Shown here: one piece after another, positions 36,890 to 44,798 of the stretch
Layout: each line of letters opens with the position of its first letter
Position numbering within the stretch: the first letter of the stretch is position 1
Origin: CAVOGJ01 sp963700865
Lineage (GTDB): Bacteria > Planctomycetota > Planctomycetia > Pirellulales > Pirellulaceae
DNA length: 64,000 nt
Assembly: GCA_963700865.1 (NCBI GenBank)
Contig: CAVOZC010000018.1
Coordinates: 310,001 to 374,000 of the forward strand
Direction of reading: 5' to 3'
Made by a program: the position numbers and the translations under genes
The notes under the pieces: generated by a model
The model's database searches: none
What the model was told of the DNA's origin: nothing
What the model saw: only the letters and a program-made list of their open reading frames with translations

Positions 36890-38611
36890 ATGCCTATCGA
36901 ACCGATCACGGCGGATCTTGAGACAACGCTCAGCCAACACTTCGGATTTTCTCAATTTCTACCGGGACAGCGTGAAGTCATCGAGCATCTGATCGATGGC
37001 AAGTCGGCGGCGGCCGTGTTTCCCACGGGGGGCGGTAAGTCGCTTTGCTACCAGCTTCCCTCACTGCTATTCCCCGGCGTGACGCTCGTGGTTTCGCCGT
37101 TGATCGCCCTGATGAAAGACCAGATCGACGCCCTGGCACAGCGCGACATCCCAGCCGTGCGGATCGATTCGACGCTCACCGGTGCCGAATACCAACAAGC
37201 CGTGGACCGCTTGCGGGGTGGTGAGCTACGGATTTTGTATGTGGCTCCGGAGCGGTTCAACAACGAACGATTTCGCGAGTTGATTCAGCAAGTCCGCATT
37301 TCACTGTTCGCGGTTGACGAGGCCCACTGCATTTCGGAATGGGGACATGCCTTTCGACCCGACTACTTGAAGCTGGCTCGATTCGCCGAGCAATGTGGGG
37401 CCGAGCGTCGGTTCGCTTTGACGGCGACCGCTACCGAGGACGTGCTGTCGGATATTTGCCGCGAGTTTCGCGTCGACGAGGGGTGTGCCGTGCGGACCGG
37501 CTTTTATCGGCCGAATCTCCATTTGCGGGTCACTCCTGTCGAAGAGGAGGAACGGGACGAGACGCTTGTGGCGCGGTTACAAGCGAGACCCCGCGGGGCG
37601 ACGATCATTTACGTGACGTTGCAGCGGACCGCCGTGGAAGTCGCCGGTCGGCTAACGGCAGCGGGTGTCGAGTCCCGACCGTACCATGCGGGACTTCCCA
37701 CGGAAGTGCGGACGGACGTGCAAGATTGGTTTCTGGCCAGTGATCAGGCCGTCATCGTGGCTACGATTGCCTTTGGCATGGGAATCGACAAATCCAATAT
37801 CCGGTACGTGTACCATTACAATCTTGCCAAGAGTCTGGAAAATTATTCGCAAGAAATTGGCCGCGCTGGCCGCGACGGTCAAACGTCAATCTGTGAATCG
37901 CTTGCGTGCTCTGCCGACTTGCAGACGCTTGAGGACTTCATCCTCCACGACACGCCCGATGCCGCCATGGTCCGCGGGCTGGTCGAGCATATTTTTGGGC
38001 GTGGCAAACGCTTTCATGTCAGCGTCCATGAATTATCAAAACGCTTTGAGATCGGCACGCTGGTCGCCCGCACGTTGCTCACCTATCTGGAATTGGACGG
38101 TTTTCTAGCGGGCGGAACGCCCCAGTATGGCGAGTACAAATTCCAGCCAAGGGTGTCATCGGCTGAGATCCTCCGCCACTTCACCGGCGAGAAGCGTGAA
38201 TTCCTGGCGTCCCTGTTACGTCAAGCGACGAAGGCCCGCACATGGTTCGCGCTGGACATCGACGCCGCCACGGAGCGGTTAAACACCGACCGGTCGCGCA
38301 TCGTGAGGGCCATGGATTATCTGGCCGAGCAACAATGGCTCGACTTGCGCACGGCCCAGGTGCGACTGCGCTATCAGCGCAATCGCATGCCGGACAACCT
38401 GCAGGACCTGGCTGACGAGCTGTTCGATCGATGCCTGCGGCGACAGGAACGCGAACTGGATCGCCTGCAGCAACTCTTCGCACTGATGCATCTCGATGCG
38501 TGCCAGGTCAATGCCCTGGCGACCCATTTTGGGGAAGTCCGAGACGAAGTCTGTGGTCACTGCCAGTGGTGCGTGGACCAGGCGGTAGTCGCGACACCTT
38601 CGATCAAATAG
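36890..38611 (+). CDS. recQ: RecQ-family ATP-dependent DNA helicase
   Basis: A 573-residue 3'-5' DNA helicase for recombination and fork repair. Motif 0 (FGFSQFLPGQREVI), Walker A (FPTGGGKSLCYQ), DEAH box (VDEAHCISEWGHAFRPDY), LTATAT, the motif V region (IAFGMGIDKSNIRYV) and motif VI (YSQEIGRAGRDG) are all present. The RecQ zinc motif with four cysteines (DACQVNALATHFGE, EVCGHCQWC) is at the very C-terminus, near residue 540; in E. coli it directly follows the helicase core and precedes the winged helix. There is no HRDC domain. The start is set by GGAGGT (36877-36882), 7 bases before this ATG. Confidence 0.92.
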   Translation: MPIEPITADLETTLSQHFGFSQFLPGQREVIEHLIDGKSAAAVFPTGGGKSLCYQLPSLLFPGVTLVVSPLIALMKDQIDALAQRDIPAVRIDSTLTGAEYQQAVDRLRGGELRILYVAPERFNNERFRELIQQVRISLFAVDEAHCISEWGHAFRPDYLKLARFAEQCGAERRFALTATATEDVLSDICREFRVDEGCAVRTGFYRPNLHLRVTPVEEEERDETLVARLQARPRGATIIYVTLQRTAVEVAGRLTAAGVESRPYHAGLPTEVRTDVQDWFLASDQAVIVATIAFGMGIDKSNIRYVYHYNLAKSLENYSQEIGRAGRDGQTSICESLACSADLQTLEDFILHDTPDAAMVRGLVEHIFGRGKRFHVSVHELSKRFEIGTLVARTLLTYLELDGFLAGGTPQYGEYKFQPRVSSAEILRHFTGEKREFLASLLRQATKARTWFALDIDAATERLNTDRSRIVRAMDYLAEQQWLDLRTAQVRLRYQRNRMPDNLQDLADELFDRCLRRQERELDRLQQLFALMHLDACQVNALATHFGEVRDEVCGHCQWCVDQAVVATPSIK

Positions 38612-38665
38612 TCGGTCTGCGGAACGAACATGATCGCTCACCGGGGGGCAAGAAACCGCTGTGGC

Positions 38666-38783
38666 GGTGAGTCCCCTTCTGAAAAAAAATTTGGCGGAGA
38701 CATGGGGGCTCGCTCGCTGTGCCTCCGTGGCTCCGTGAGAAAAAAAGGGATCTCACGGAGGCGCAGAGTCACGGAGAGGGAAA
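38666..38783. repeat. REP-like palindromic repeat, copy 1
   Basis: A unit of about 118 bases containing a perfect 10-base hairpin (CTCCGTGAGA, 38731-38740, with TCTCACGGAG, 38751-38760; A-rich loop). Related half-sites lie outside it (GCCTCCGTGG and GTCACGGAGAG). It is repeated 130 bases downstream. Confidence 0.85.
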
Positions 38784-38796
38784 ACACACGTTGAAG

Positions 38797-38914
38797 GTGC
38801 GTGCCCTTCGGAAAAGAAATTTGGCGAAGACATGGGAGGCTCGCTCTCTGTGCCTCCGTGGCTCCGTGAGAAAAAAAAGGGATCTCACGGAGGCGCAGCG
38901 TCACGGAGAGGAAA
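38797..38914. repeat. REP-like palindromic repeat, copy 2
   Basis: Same unit as copy 1, about 90% identical, offset by 130 bases, with one more A in the loop. The two direct copies fill most of the gap between recQ and the PEP-CTERM gene. No reading frame of its own is visible. Confidence 0.85.
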
Positions 38915-39080
38915 GAGCGGCGAGCGCGGCGCGAATGATACAGTTGCAAGGATCGTTTCGTATTGCCCGCGCGGGCCGCTTCGCTCTCAAGTTAATTTCC
39001 GGGAAAAAGCAGCGCCAAGAAAACTCGTTGACAGTGTCGTTCGAGCGCGTCTAATGACGGATGTGCCGGAAAGCGAAGTA

Positions 39081-39098
39081 CCACCTCGCAAGAGGTGG
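39081..39098 (+). promoter_or_regulatory. leader hairpin with GNRA-type loop
   Basis: CCACCTC (39081-39087) and GAGGTGG (39092-39098) form a perfect 7-base stem closed by GCAA. It is 46 bases before the PEP-CTERM start and separate from its ribosome site (GGGAGG, 39133-39138). Confidence 0.45.
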
Positions 39099-39144
39099 CT
39101 GGTTGTGCCCGCCGTTCGTACATGGTTTGAAAGGGAGGCTCGTG

Positions 39145-40479
39145 ATGAAGACGCTCACTCTTGGGGTGATGGCAGGTTGTTGTCTGCTATTCCATACCAC
39201 CGCGTATGGTGTGCTTCCACCCATGGCCGTAACGGGGAAGGAATACTCGAACGCGCCCGACACCGATGCGACGGGCCTGATCGACTCGGAGCAGTCTATC
39301 TTCTGGACCGGCACAGGCGCCGCCTTCGACACGTTTGACTTCACTCCCGGCCCTGGCCCGCTGCGAGTCCCTCCCCTGCCGACGTTCATCGAGAATCCGC
39401 AGACAGATGCGTTGGCCAACAGCAGCGATTTTCTCTTCAATGACGTGCGGGCCAACCGCAGTTCACTGATTTTCTCAACCGACGGCGACCCAAGCATTTA
39501 CTTCGAGGCACCTGGAGGGGGATCGGGCATCTGGGCCGCGCCACCCATGATCAATGCCGCGTCCCCGCCCCGCGATGTGGATGCGATTGAAGTTTGGGGG
39601 CCGGACTCGGCGGCCACGGGCAGCGGTGATGACTCGTTTAACTACTCGCTCGAATCGGTGCCGCCGCTCGGCCCCGGAGCCTTCGATCCTGGGCTTGTAC
39701 CGGTATGGCATGTTCCCGGTTCGATACCAGGCGGCTTGGGGCCCGTCGCGGTGCCGCTGATAACAACGTTCGAACTGGCGATGGCCATCGCTCCCTTGGC
39801 GGCGATTCCCGTGCCACCACAGGTGCTGCAGGAAGAACTCGACTTGGACGCGCTGATGCTGAATGACGTGATCTACGAGGAGGTGCCAGGAACCCCTGGC
39901 ATCCGGCGAGCACGGCTCAACTTCTCGATTGACCCGATCATCGATCCAGCGTCGGGCGCGGCCGTCTTTGACGGAGGCGAGATTTTCGTGTGGGATTTTG
40001 ATTCCACGTTGCCCATCATGCCTGCCAGCTTTCTTTTCCATGGTGGCCATTTATGGGACACGGCGTTTCCGGTGATGGCTACCTTTGGCACAGCCAGCGA
40101 GAATGTGAACGGCATCGAATCGGTGCCGGAGCCGGCGACGGGAGCGAGCCTGTTGACGCTCGTCTGCCTCTGGATCGGACTGCGCCGGCCGACTCGCTCA
40201 CCGTTCCACCCTCGGCAGCGGGGTTTTCGGCAGGGCCCCGCCCGCCTCTGTGCCTCTGTGAGATGCCTTTTCGCTCACGGAGGCGCGGAATGCGGGCAGT
40301 GCCGGTCCCCGCTAGATTTCTGCCTGACCGGTATGCTTGACCGCCTACGCTGCTTTGACGCTCCGTGCAGCGGCGGGGACCTGTTTCTTTGGCCGGCAGC
40401 CAGCGGCGGATCACAGTCAGGACCGGCCCGCATTCTTGCGTTGCCCACGTCCGCAACGTCGCGGATAATCGGAGTATGA
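39145..40479 (+). CDS. exported PEP-CTERM protein with extended tail
   Basis: A 444-residue exported protein. The signal peptide (LTLGVMAGCCLLFHTTAYG) precedes a beta-rich Gly/Pro/Asp domain with no family I recognise. Near residue 329 is a PEP-CTERM sorting signal: VPEPATGAS, a hydrophobic helix (LLTLVCLWIGL) and RRPTRS. Such proteins normally stop within a few residues of the arginines. This frame runs on for about 95 codons, through a third copy of the REP-like repeat, into Cys/Arg-rich sequence that looks non-coding. The natural end was probably near 40200. The start has GGGAGG 6 bases upstream. The final TGA overlaps the next ATG. Confidence 0.8.
   Translation: MKTLTLGVMAGCCLLFHTTAYGVLPPMAVTGKEYSNAPDTDATGLIDSEQSIFWTGTGAAFDTFDFTPGPGPLRVPPLPTFIENPQTDALANSSDFLFNDVRANRSSLIFSTDGDPSIYFEAPGGGSGIWAAPPMINAASPPRDVDAIEVWGPDSAATGSGDDSFNYSLESVPPLGPGAFDPGLVPVWHVPGSIPGGLGPVAVPLITTFELAMAIAPLAAIPVPPQVLQEELDLDALMLNDVIYEEVPGTPGIRRARLNFSIDPIIDPASGAAVFDGGEIFVWDFDSTLPIMPASFLFHGGHLWDTAFPVMATFGTASENVNGIESVPEPATGASLLTLVCLWIGLRRPTRSPFHPRQRGFRQGPARLCASVRCLFAHGGAECGQCRSPLDFCLTGMLDRLRCFDAPCSGGDLFLWPAASGGSQSGPARILALPTSATSRIIGV
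40245..40289. repeat. REP-like repeat, copy 3 (short, diverged)
   Basis: CCTCTGTGCCTCTGTGAG, 11 bases, then CTCACGGAGGCGCGGA: the same palindromic core as copies 1 and 2, with point changes. It lies inside the extended tail of the PEP-CTERM reading frame. Confidence 0.7.
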
Positions 40480-40844
40480 GTGGTTACGAATCGAAACCGA
40501 ATGAGTTTGAGATACAGCCAGCGCAGCAGCGCAAGGAGAAACAGCGGCGTGTCGATTTCGATGTGGAACGCGATTTGTTGCCGCATCAAATCGTCCTGGG
40601 AGGCAAGACGATTCGGCTGGAGCCGGTTGAGTATCGTTTTCTCCTTTTTCTCGCCAGTCGACCCTATCACGCCTTTTCTATCAAGCAAATCGTGACGGCT
40701 GTGAACGAGAGCCGTGGGGACGCCGACCCGGAGATCCGCGAGGAAACCCTCCGCGACCTGGTCCGTTCGCTCCGCGACAAGCTGGGCTTCTTTTGGGATT
40801 TCGTGCAAGCGGTCCCGCATATTGGGTATCGCTTCAAACCGTAG
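40476..40844 (+). CDS. stand-alone OmpR/PhoB-type winged-helix protein
   Basis: A 122-residue DNA-binding protein consisting mainly of a Trans_reg_C winged helix: GGKTIRLEPVEYRFLLFLAS, SIKQIVTAVNES, the recognition helix region ETLRDLVRSLRDKLGF, and the closing hairpin VPHIGYRFKP. A polar 45-residue N-terminus replaces the receiver domain, so it is not a classical response regulator and may need a partner or act constitutively. The GGAG before the ATG is only one base away, a poor spacing, so translation may depend on coupling with the overlapping upstream frame or a different signal. Confidence 0.8.
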   Translation: MSGYESKPNEFEIQPAQQRKEKQRRVDFDVERDLLPHQIVLGGKTIRLEPVEYRFLLFLASRPYHAFSIKQIVTAVNESRGDADPEIREETLRDLVRSLRDKLGFFWDFVQAVPHIGYRFKP

Positions 40845-40858
40845 ACCAGGGAACTTTC

Positions 40859-41344
40859 ATGCGAACCGCAAGGCAGCTTATGTTGGGACTCATGCTCGTG
40901 CCAGGCATTGGGGGAGCGTCGGCCTGGTGCCAGCCTCCGCAGGTCGCCGTTTTCCAAGAGCTGTTGACCTCCCAGGCAGCTGCTTGGAATCGGGGTGATA
41001 TCGACGGCTTCATGGAGTTTTATTGGAAATCGCCCCAGCTAAGCTTCAGTTCCGGCGGCACCACGACGTGGGGTTGGGAACAGACGCGTGACCGCTACAA
41101 GTCACGGTATCCGACGAAAGAGCGGATGGGGCGGCTGACTTTCTCCGGGTTGGAGCTGATATCGCTCGGCGACTCAGCGGCACTGGTCCTGGGTCGCTGG
41201 CAGTTAGCACGTCCCGGGGATCAGCCGCAGGGCAACTTTTCGCTCGTCTTTCGCCAGCTCGATGGCCAGTGGCGGATCGTGCATGACCATACATCGCTCG
41301 CGGCAAATCCACCCGCCGAAGGAGTGGAGCCGCTTTCAAATTGA
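40859..41344 (+). CDS. secreted NTF2-like (DUF4440/SnoaL-type) protein
   Basis: A 161-residue protein with a signal peptide (LMLGLMLVPGIGGASAWCQ). The mature part has the alpha+beta cone of the NTF2 superfamily: LTSQAAAWNRGDIDGFMEFY, TTTWGWEQTRDRYKSRYP, LGRWQLARPGDQPQG, FSLVFRQLDGQWRIVHDH. Such domains bind small ligands or act as simple hydrolases and isomerases; no catalytic set can be named. It starts 14 bases after the winged-helix gene and is probably co-transcribed with it. Confidence 0.75.
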   Translation: MRTARQLMLGLMLVPGIGGASAWCQPPQVAVFQELLTSQAAAWNRGDIDGFMEFYWKSPQLSFSSGGTTTWGWEQTRDRYKSRYPTKERMGRLTFSGLELISLGDSAALVLGRWQLARPGDQPQGNFSLVFRQLDGQWRIVHDHTSLAANPPAEGVEPLSN

Positions 41345-41366
41345 TGCGCGGGGTATGTGTGCCGCG

Positions 41367-42518
41367 TCAGGCCGCGAAATAGGCGGTAATCCCCTCCACG
41401 ACCGCCCGTTGCTCCGCCGCCGTGAGCGCCGGGAAAATCGGGAGGCTCAAGACCTCCTTGGCGGTGCGCTCGGTTTCGGGCAATGAACCTTCCCGGTATC
41501 CGTATTCACGGAAGCAGGGCTGCAGATGCAACGGAGTCGGGTAATAGATCTCGCTGCCGATGCCGAGTTCCGCCAGGTGCTTGCGTAGCCGATCGCGGTG
41601 TCCATCCAGGACACGCACCGTGTATTGGTTCCAGACCGATTCACAGCGGCTGGCCGTGGTGGGAACGACCAGCTTGCCTTCCAGTCCGGCCTCGGCGAAC
41701 AGTTCCGCATAGCGGGCCGCATTCCGCGCACGCGCCGCGTGCCAGCCGTGCAAATGCGGCAGTTTCGTGAGCAAGACGGCGGCCTGCAACGTATCGAGGC
41801 GACTGTTGATGCCGACCACATGATGCTGGTAGCGGGGCTTCATCCCATGGGCCCGGTACAAACGCAATTTCTCGGCGAGTTCCGCATCACTCGTCGTGAC
41901 CATGCCGCCATCCCCAAAGCCACCCAGATTCTTGGTGGGATAGAAGCTGAAGCATCCAGCCAGGCCCAGACTGCCGGCCGGTTGCCCCTGGAAAGTCGCG
42001 TCAATGGCTTGGGCACAATCTTCGAGGACGTGCAAGTTCGCGGCATCGGCAATTGCCAGGATCCGCGTCATATCGGCGCATTGGCCGAACAGGTGTACTG
42101 GAATCACCACCCGGGTCCGAGGAACGATCCGCGCTTGAAGGTGATCGGCATCGAGATTGAAGGTGTCAGGATCAATGTCAACAAATACCGGCTTGGCTCC
42201 CAGACGCGTCACGGCACTCGCAGTGGCAAAGAACGTAAAGCTGGGCAACAAGACCTGATCCCCGTGACCAATGCCCATGGCCATGAGAGCCAGCAGCAAA
42301 GCGTCGCTCCCTGACGCGCAACCGACGGCGAATGAGCTGCCGACCCGTAGAGCGAGTTGAGTTTCAAGTTCCTCACATTCAGGCCCAAGTACAAAGCGGC
42401 CCGAGGCAACCACGCGGCTGATCGCTTGTTGAATTTCCGCTTCCAGCGGACCATTTTCGCGAGCCACATCCAGGAGGGGAACAGGCGTGCGAAGCTGGGT
42501 CGAGGCGAGGACGTTCAT
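41367..42518 (-). CDS. DegT/DnrJ/EryC1/StrS family PLP aminotransferase
   Basis: A 383-residue sugar aminotransferase that transfers an amino group from glutamate to a nucleotide-linked keto sugar, for surface polysaccharide or glycan. It shows SGSDALLLAL, LPSFTFFATASAV, EDCAQAIDATF, the PLP lysine K196 in FYPTKNLGGFGDGG, and a NSRLDTLQAAVL closing motif. It faces tail to tail with the NTF2-like gene, with 22 bases between. No glycan gene cluster surrounds it; the UDP-glucose dehydrogenase at 47.6 kb is the nearest possible sugar-nucleotide partner. Confidence 0.9.
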   Translation of the reverse strand: MNVLASTQLRTPVPLLDVARENGPLEAEIQQAISRVVASGRFVLGPECEELETQLALRVGSSFAVGCASGSDALLLALMAMGIGHGDQVLLPSFTFFATASAVTRLGAKPVFVDIDPDTFNLDADHLQARIVPRTRVVIPVHLFGQCADMTRILAIADAANLHVLEDCAQAIDATFQGQPAGSLGLAGCFSFYPTKNLGGFGDGGMVTTSDAELAEKLRLYRAHGMKPRYQHHVVGINSRLDTLQAAVLLTKLPHLHGWHAARARNAARYAELFAEAGLEGKLVVPTTASRCESVWNQYTVRVLDGHRDRLRKHLAELGIGSEIYYPTPLHLQPCFREYGYREGSLPETERTAKEVLSLPIFPALTAAEQRAVVEGITAYFAA

Positions 42519-42878
42519 GGGACTGTCTCGTGAAGAATGTTGCGGAGAACCGAATCATGAATGGCGTCCGATTTCCTCGGCGGCCGCGCATCCGTGCTCG
42601 CCCACTTGCTGCGAGGTATCGGGCGCGGTGGCCGGCTCGCGCCGGACGGGCGTTTCCTATAACAGCTTTGGCTGGTGGCGAACATGGCAACCATCCTGGC
42701 AGTGGGCGAGGGGAGAAACGCGAGACACGGGCATTGCCAGATGAGTGGCCGGCACGTCCCAGGTGCTCAGCAGCGTAAGGGGCGGGCGGTAGAGACGATA
42801 CAATCGGGCCAATCGGAGGACCCTCGGGTTGCCGGAGGCGGTGGTTTCGCTTTATTCCCACTTGCGATGGGGAATTGT
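42519..42878. other. divergent intergenic region, left part
   Basis: No convincing gene in either direction between the DegT gene and the promoter of the coiled-coil genes. Several overlapping frames exist but are Arg/Ala-rich and look like GC-driven artefacts. Confidence 0.5.
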
Positions 42879-42908
42879 TTGACACTGTTTTCGCGGGCTA
42901 CGTATACT
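42879..42908 (+). promoter_or_regulatory. strong sigma-70-like promoter
   Basis: A perfect -35 TTGACA (42879-42884), an 18-base spacer and -10 TATACT (42903-42908). Transcription should start near 42915 and read into the coiled-coil genes, possibly on through the small membrane gene to gyrA. Confidence 0.6.
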
Positions 42909-43025
42909 GGGGGTTTAGGGCGAGTCCCGCGGCCGGTCTGGTCTCTCGGCGGTTTGCGGCGGGGTTGGCATTTTGGCGCCGGAAGCGCGGCGCGACGGAC
43001 GGTCGCTGGTTGGAAGGTGGCACAC

Positions 43026-43574
43026 GTGACGCTGGTTGGCAAAATTCTGACTGTCTCGATTTTTCTCCTGAGCGTGATGTTCTTGGGATTTTCGGTCATG
43101 AATTTCGCGACGTCGCGCGATTACCGCTCCAGAATCAAGGGGAACGGCAGTGCCCCGGGATTGGAAACCCGACTGAACGAAACGACTCGGCTGGTACTTG
43201 AGCGGGAAGACGAGTTGCAGCGAGCCCGCTATCGGATTGACCTCGAAACGGCGGCTCGGCGAAGCGCGCTGTCGGTGCTGGAGCGGAAAGCCGTTTTGGT
43301 CACTCAGCGGTTGGACCGCGTGGAGGGCGAGTATGTCGACTTGGCCAAGCTACAGCGTGAGCGAAATGAGAATGTCAAGGCGGTACAGGACGAGGTATCA
43401 CGGTTGATTGATGAAGTGGAGCGGGTGCGGGGCGAGTTGACTGCGGCCATTTCTCGACGAGACACGGAGTTAGGAGAGATTACGAAGCTGGTGGACAAGC
43501 TGAACGAAGATGAGGGGGCCTTGCGCCGCCTGAGGGAACGTAGCCGACAATTAGCGGGCGTCCGGGGTCGCTGA
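43026..43574 (+). CDS. coiled-coil membrane protein, paralogue 1
   Basis: A 182-residue protein beginning TLVGKILTVSIFLLSVMFLGFSV, a single N-terminal membrane anchor, followed by an almost continuous charged coiled coil (LVLEREDELQRARYRIDLE, QDEVSRLIDEVERVRGEL). A GTG start is used: GGAAGGTGG ends 5 bases before it, and its first residues match the ATG start of the next gene. It lacks the C-terminal globular domain of its paralogue. Function unknown; such proteins are conserved in planctomycetes. Confidence 0.7.
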   Translation: MTLVGKILTVSIFLLSVMFLGFSVMNFATSRDYRSRIKGNGSAPGLETRLNETTRLVLEREDELQRARYRIDLETAARRSALSVLERKAVLVTQRLDRVEGEYVDLAKLQRERNENVKAVQDEVSRLIDEVERVRGELTAAISRRDTELGEITKLVDKLNEDEGALRRLRERSRQLAGVRGR

Positions 43575-43641
43575 CGATCCCAGGCGATACGACCACCGTT
43601 GACTTGATGAAATCCAGGCAAGCCTTGCGAAGGTAACGACG

Positions 43642-44484
43642 ATGACGCTGGTTGGCAAAATTTTGACCGTGATGATATTCGTCATGAGCGTGCTGTTCAT
43701 GTCGTTCACGGTGATGACCTACATGACCCATCGCAACTGGCGGAACGAGGTTGAGGGTACGGCGCCTTTGGGCCTGAAATTTCAGCTGGAGAACGCGAAG
43801 AAGGAGATTCAAAATCGCGAAGCCAAGATTGAGCAGATTGAGATGGACTTGGCGCAGGAAAAGGCGGCTCGCACGAAGGCCGTCGCCGCACTGGAAGACA
43901 TGGCTCGGGACCTGAACGAGCGCGTGCAGGCACAGGAAATCAAGCTGACGAATGAGGAAGCGGAAAAGAACCGCAGCATCCAGATTGCCGAGACGGCTCA
44001 GACTGAAATGGAGCGGATCAAGGACGAGCTGGAAAGCGTGCGGGGAAACTTGAAGAAAACGCTCGACGACCGCAATGACAAGCTGGCTCGCGTGACGGCT
44101 CTGACCGATGAGCTGAACCAGACCAAGACGCAACTGACGCAGCTCACGGAACAGGACACGCGGCTGAGAGGCCAATTGGCTCGGGCGAAACTGGTACTGG
44201 ACCGCAATGGGCTCGACGAGTTCGCGCCGGTGGATAATATTCCGCCCACACTTGACGGCGTGGTAACCAGTGTTCGCGAAAGCAACTTTATTGAAGTTTC
44301 GATCGGCGCCGACGAGGGACTGCGGGCTGGACACAAGCTGGATGTTTATCGGCAGGATGGTAGTTATATCGGCCGAGTGATCGTGATCGAAACCAGTGCG
44401 GATCGCGCCGTCGCCCGCATTGTTCCCGAATTCCGCCAAGGTGAAATCAGGAGAGGTGATCGTGTCGCCACAAACCTCCTCTAA
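43642..44484 (+). CDS. coiled-coil membrane protein, paralogue 2
   Basis: A 280-residue protein with the same N-terminal anchor as its upstream neighbour (TLVGKILTVMIFVMSVLFM). A coiled coil of about 150 residues (AKIEQIEMDLAQEKAARTK to TQLTQLTEQDTRLRGQL) leads to a C-terminal beta domain (DGVVTSVRESNFIEVSIGAD, GLRAGHKLDVYRQDGSYIG, RIVPEFRQGEIRRGDRVAT). The plan of anchor, coiled coil and small beta barrel resembles MreC-like or periplasmic spacer proteins, but I cannot assign it. It starts 67 bases after paralogue 1 and overlaps the next gene by 23 bases. Confidence 0.75.
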   Translation: MTLVGKILTVMIFVMSVLFMSFTVMTYMTHRNWRNEVEGTAPLGLKFQLENAKKEIQNREAKIEQIEMDLAQEKAARTKAVAALEDMARDLNERVQAQEIKLTNEEAEKNRSIQIAETAQTEMERIKDELESVRGNLKKTLDDRNDKLARVTALTDELNQTKTQLTQLTEQDTRLRGQLARAKLVLDRNGLDEFAPVDNIPPTLDGVVTSVRESNFIEVSIGADEGLRAGHKLDVYRQDGSYIGRVIVIETSADRAVARIVPEFRQGEIRRGDRVATNLL

Positions 44485-44626
44485 GGGTGTTGTTGTCGAG
44501 AAGCCCGGCATGAACATTTACACGGTCATGCTGATCCTTTCGCTGGTCTGCATCAGCCTGGCCTGCTTGCTGCTCTGGTCCGAATTGCGGAGCTATGGCG
44601 ATTTTCCCTGGTGGAAAGTCCGCTAG
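44462..44626 (+). CDS. small single-helix membrane protein
   Basis: A 54-residue protein: a polar N-terminus (SPQTSSKGVVVEKPG), one membrane helix (TVMLILSLVCISLACLLLW) and a short aromatic tail (GDFPWWKVR). The GTG at 44462 is chosen because AGGAG (44449-44453) lies 8 bases before it; the next ATG (44510) has no such site. It overlaps the coiled-coil gene by 23 bases, so the two are coupled. Function unknown. Confidence 0.65.
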   Translation: MSPQTSSKGVVVEKPGMNIYTVMLILSLVCISLACLLLWSELRSYGDFPWWKVR

Positions 44627-44798
44627 TTCGGCTCTCCGGGCCGATTGAGAATGGGCGGCAAAAATGGTATCTTTCTGAATTGGGAAAAGCTTCCTGATTC
44701 GGCGGAAAACGGCCCACTTCCGGGCCGTGTCTTCGGCCCCACTTGCCCACCCCCGGGACCGATTTCCACCGGCCCACCGCGATTGAAAGGATGGTCTT

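Larger units (their letters stand above)
38612..39144. other. recQ / PEP-CTERM intergenic region
   Basis: A 533-base gap filled by two REP-like units. To their right are a perfect -35 TTGACA (39028-39033) with only a weak -10 candidate (CTAATG, 39051-39056), and a leader hairpin. A further stem (CTCACCG, 38638-38644, with CGGTGAG, 38665-38671) lies just after recQ. No gene is seen. Confidence 0.6.

Noticed and set aside
38666..38914. The duplicated repeat considered as an insertion sequence
   Set aside because: No transposase frame and no terminal inverted repeats bounding a gene; REP-like units explain it better.
43480..44517. A 345-codon minus-strand frame opposite the coiled-coil genes
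   Set aside because: The plus-strand genes have ribosome sites, shared N-termini and a promoter; the minus frame has none of these.
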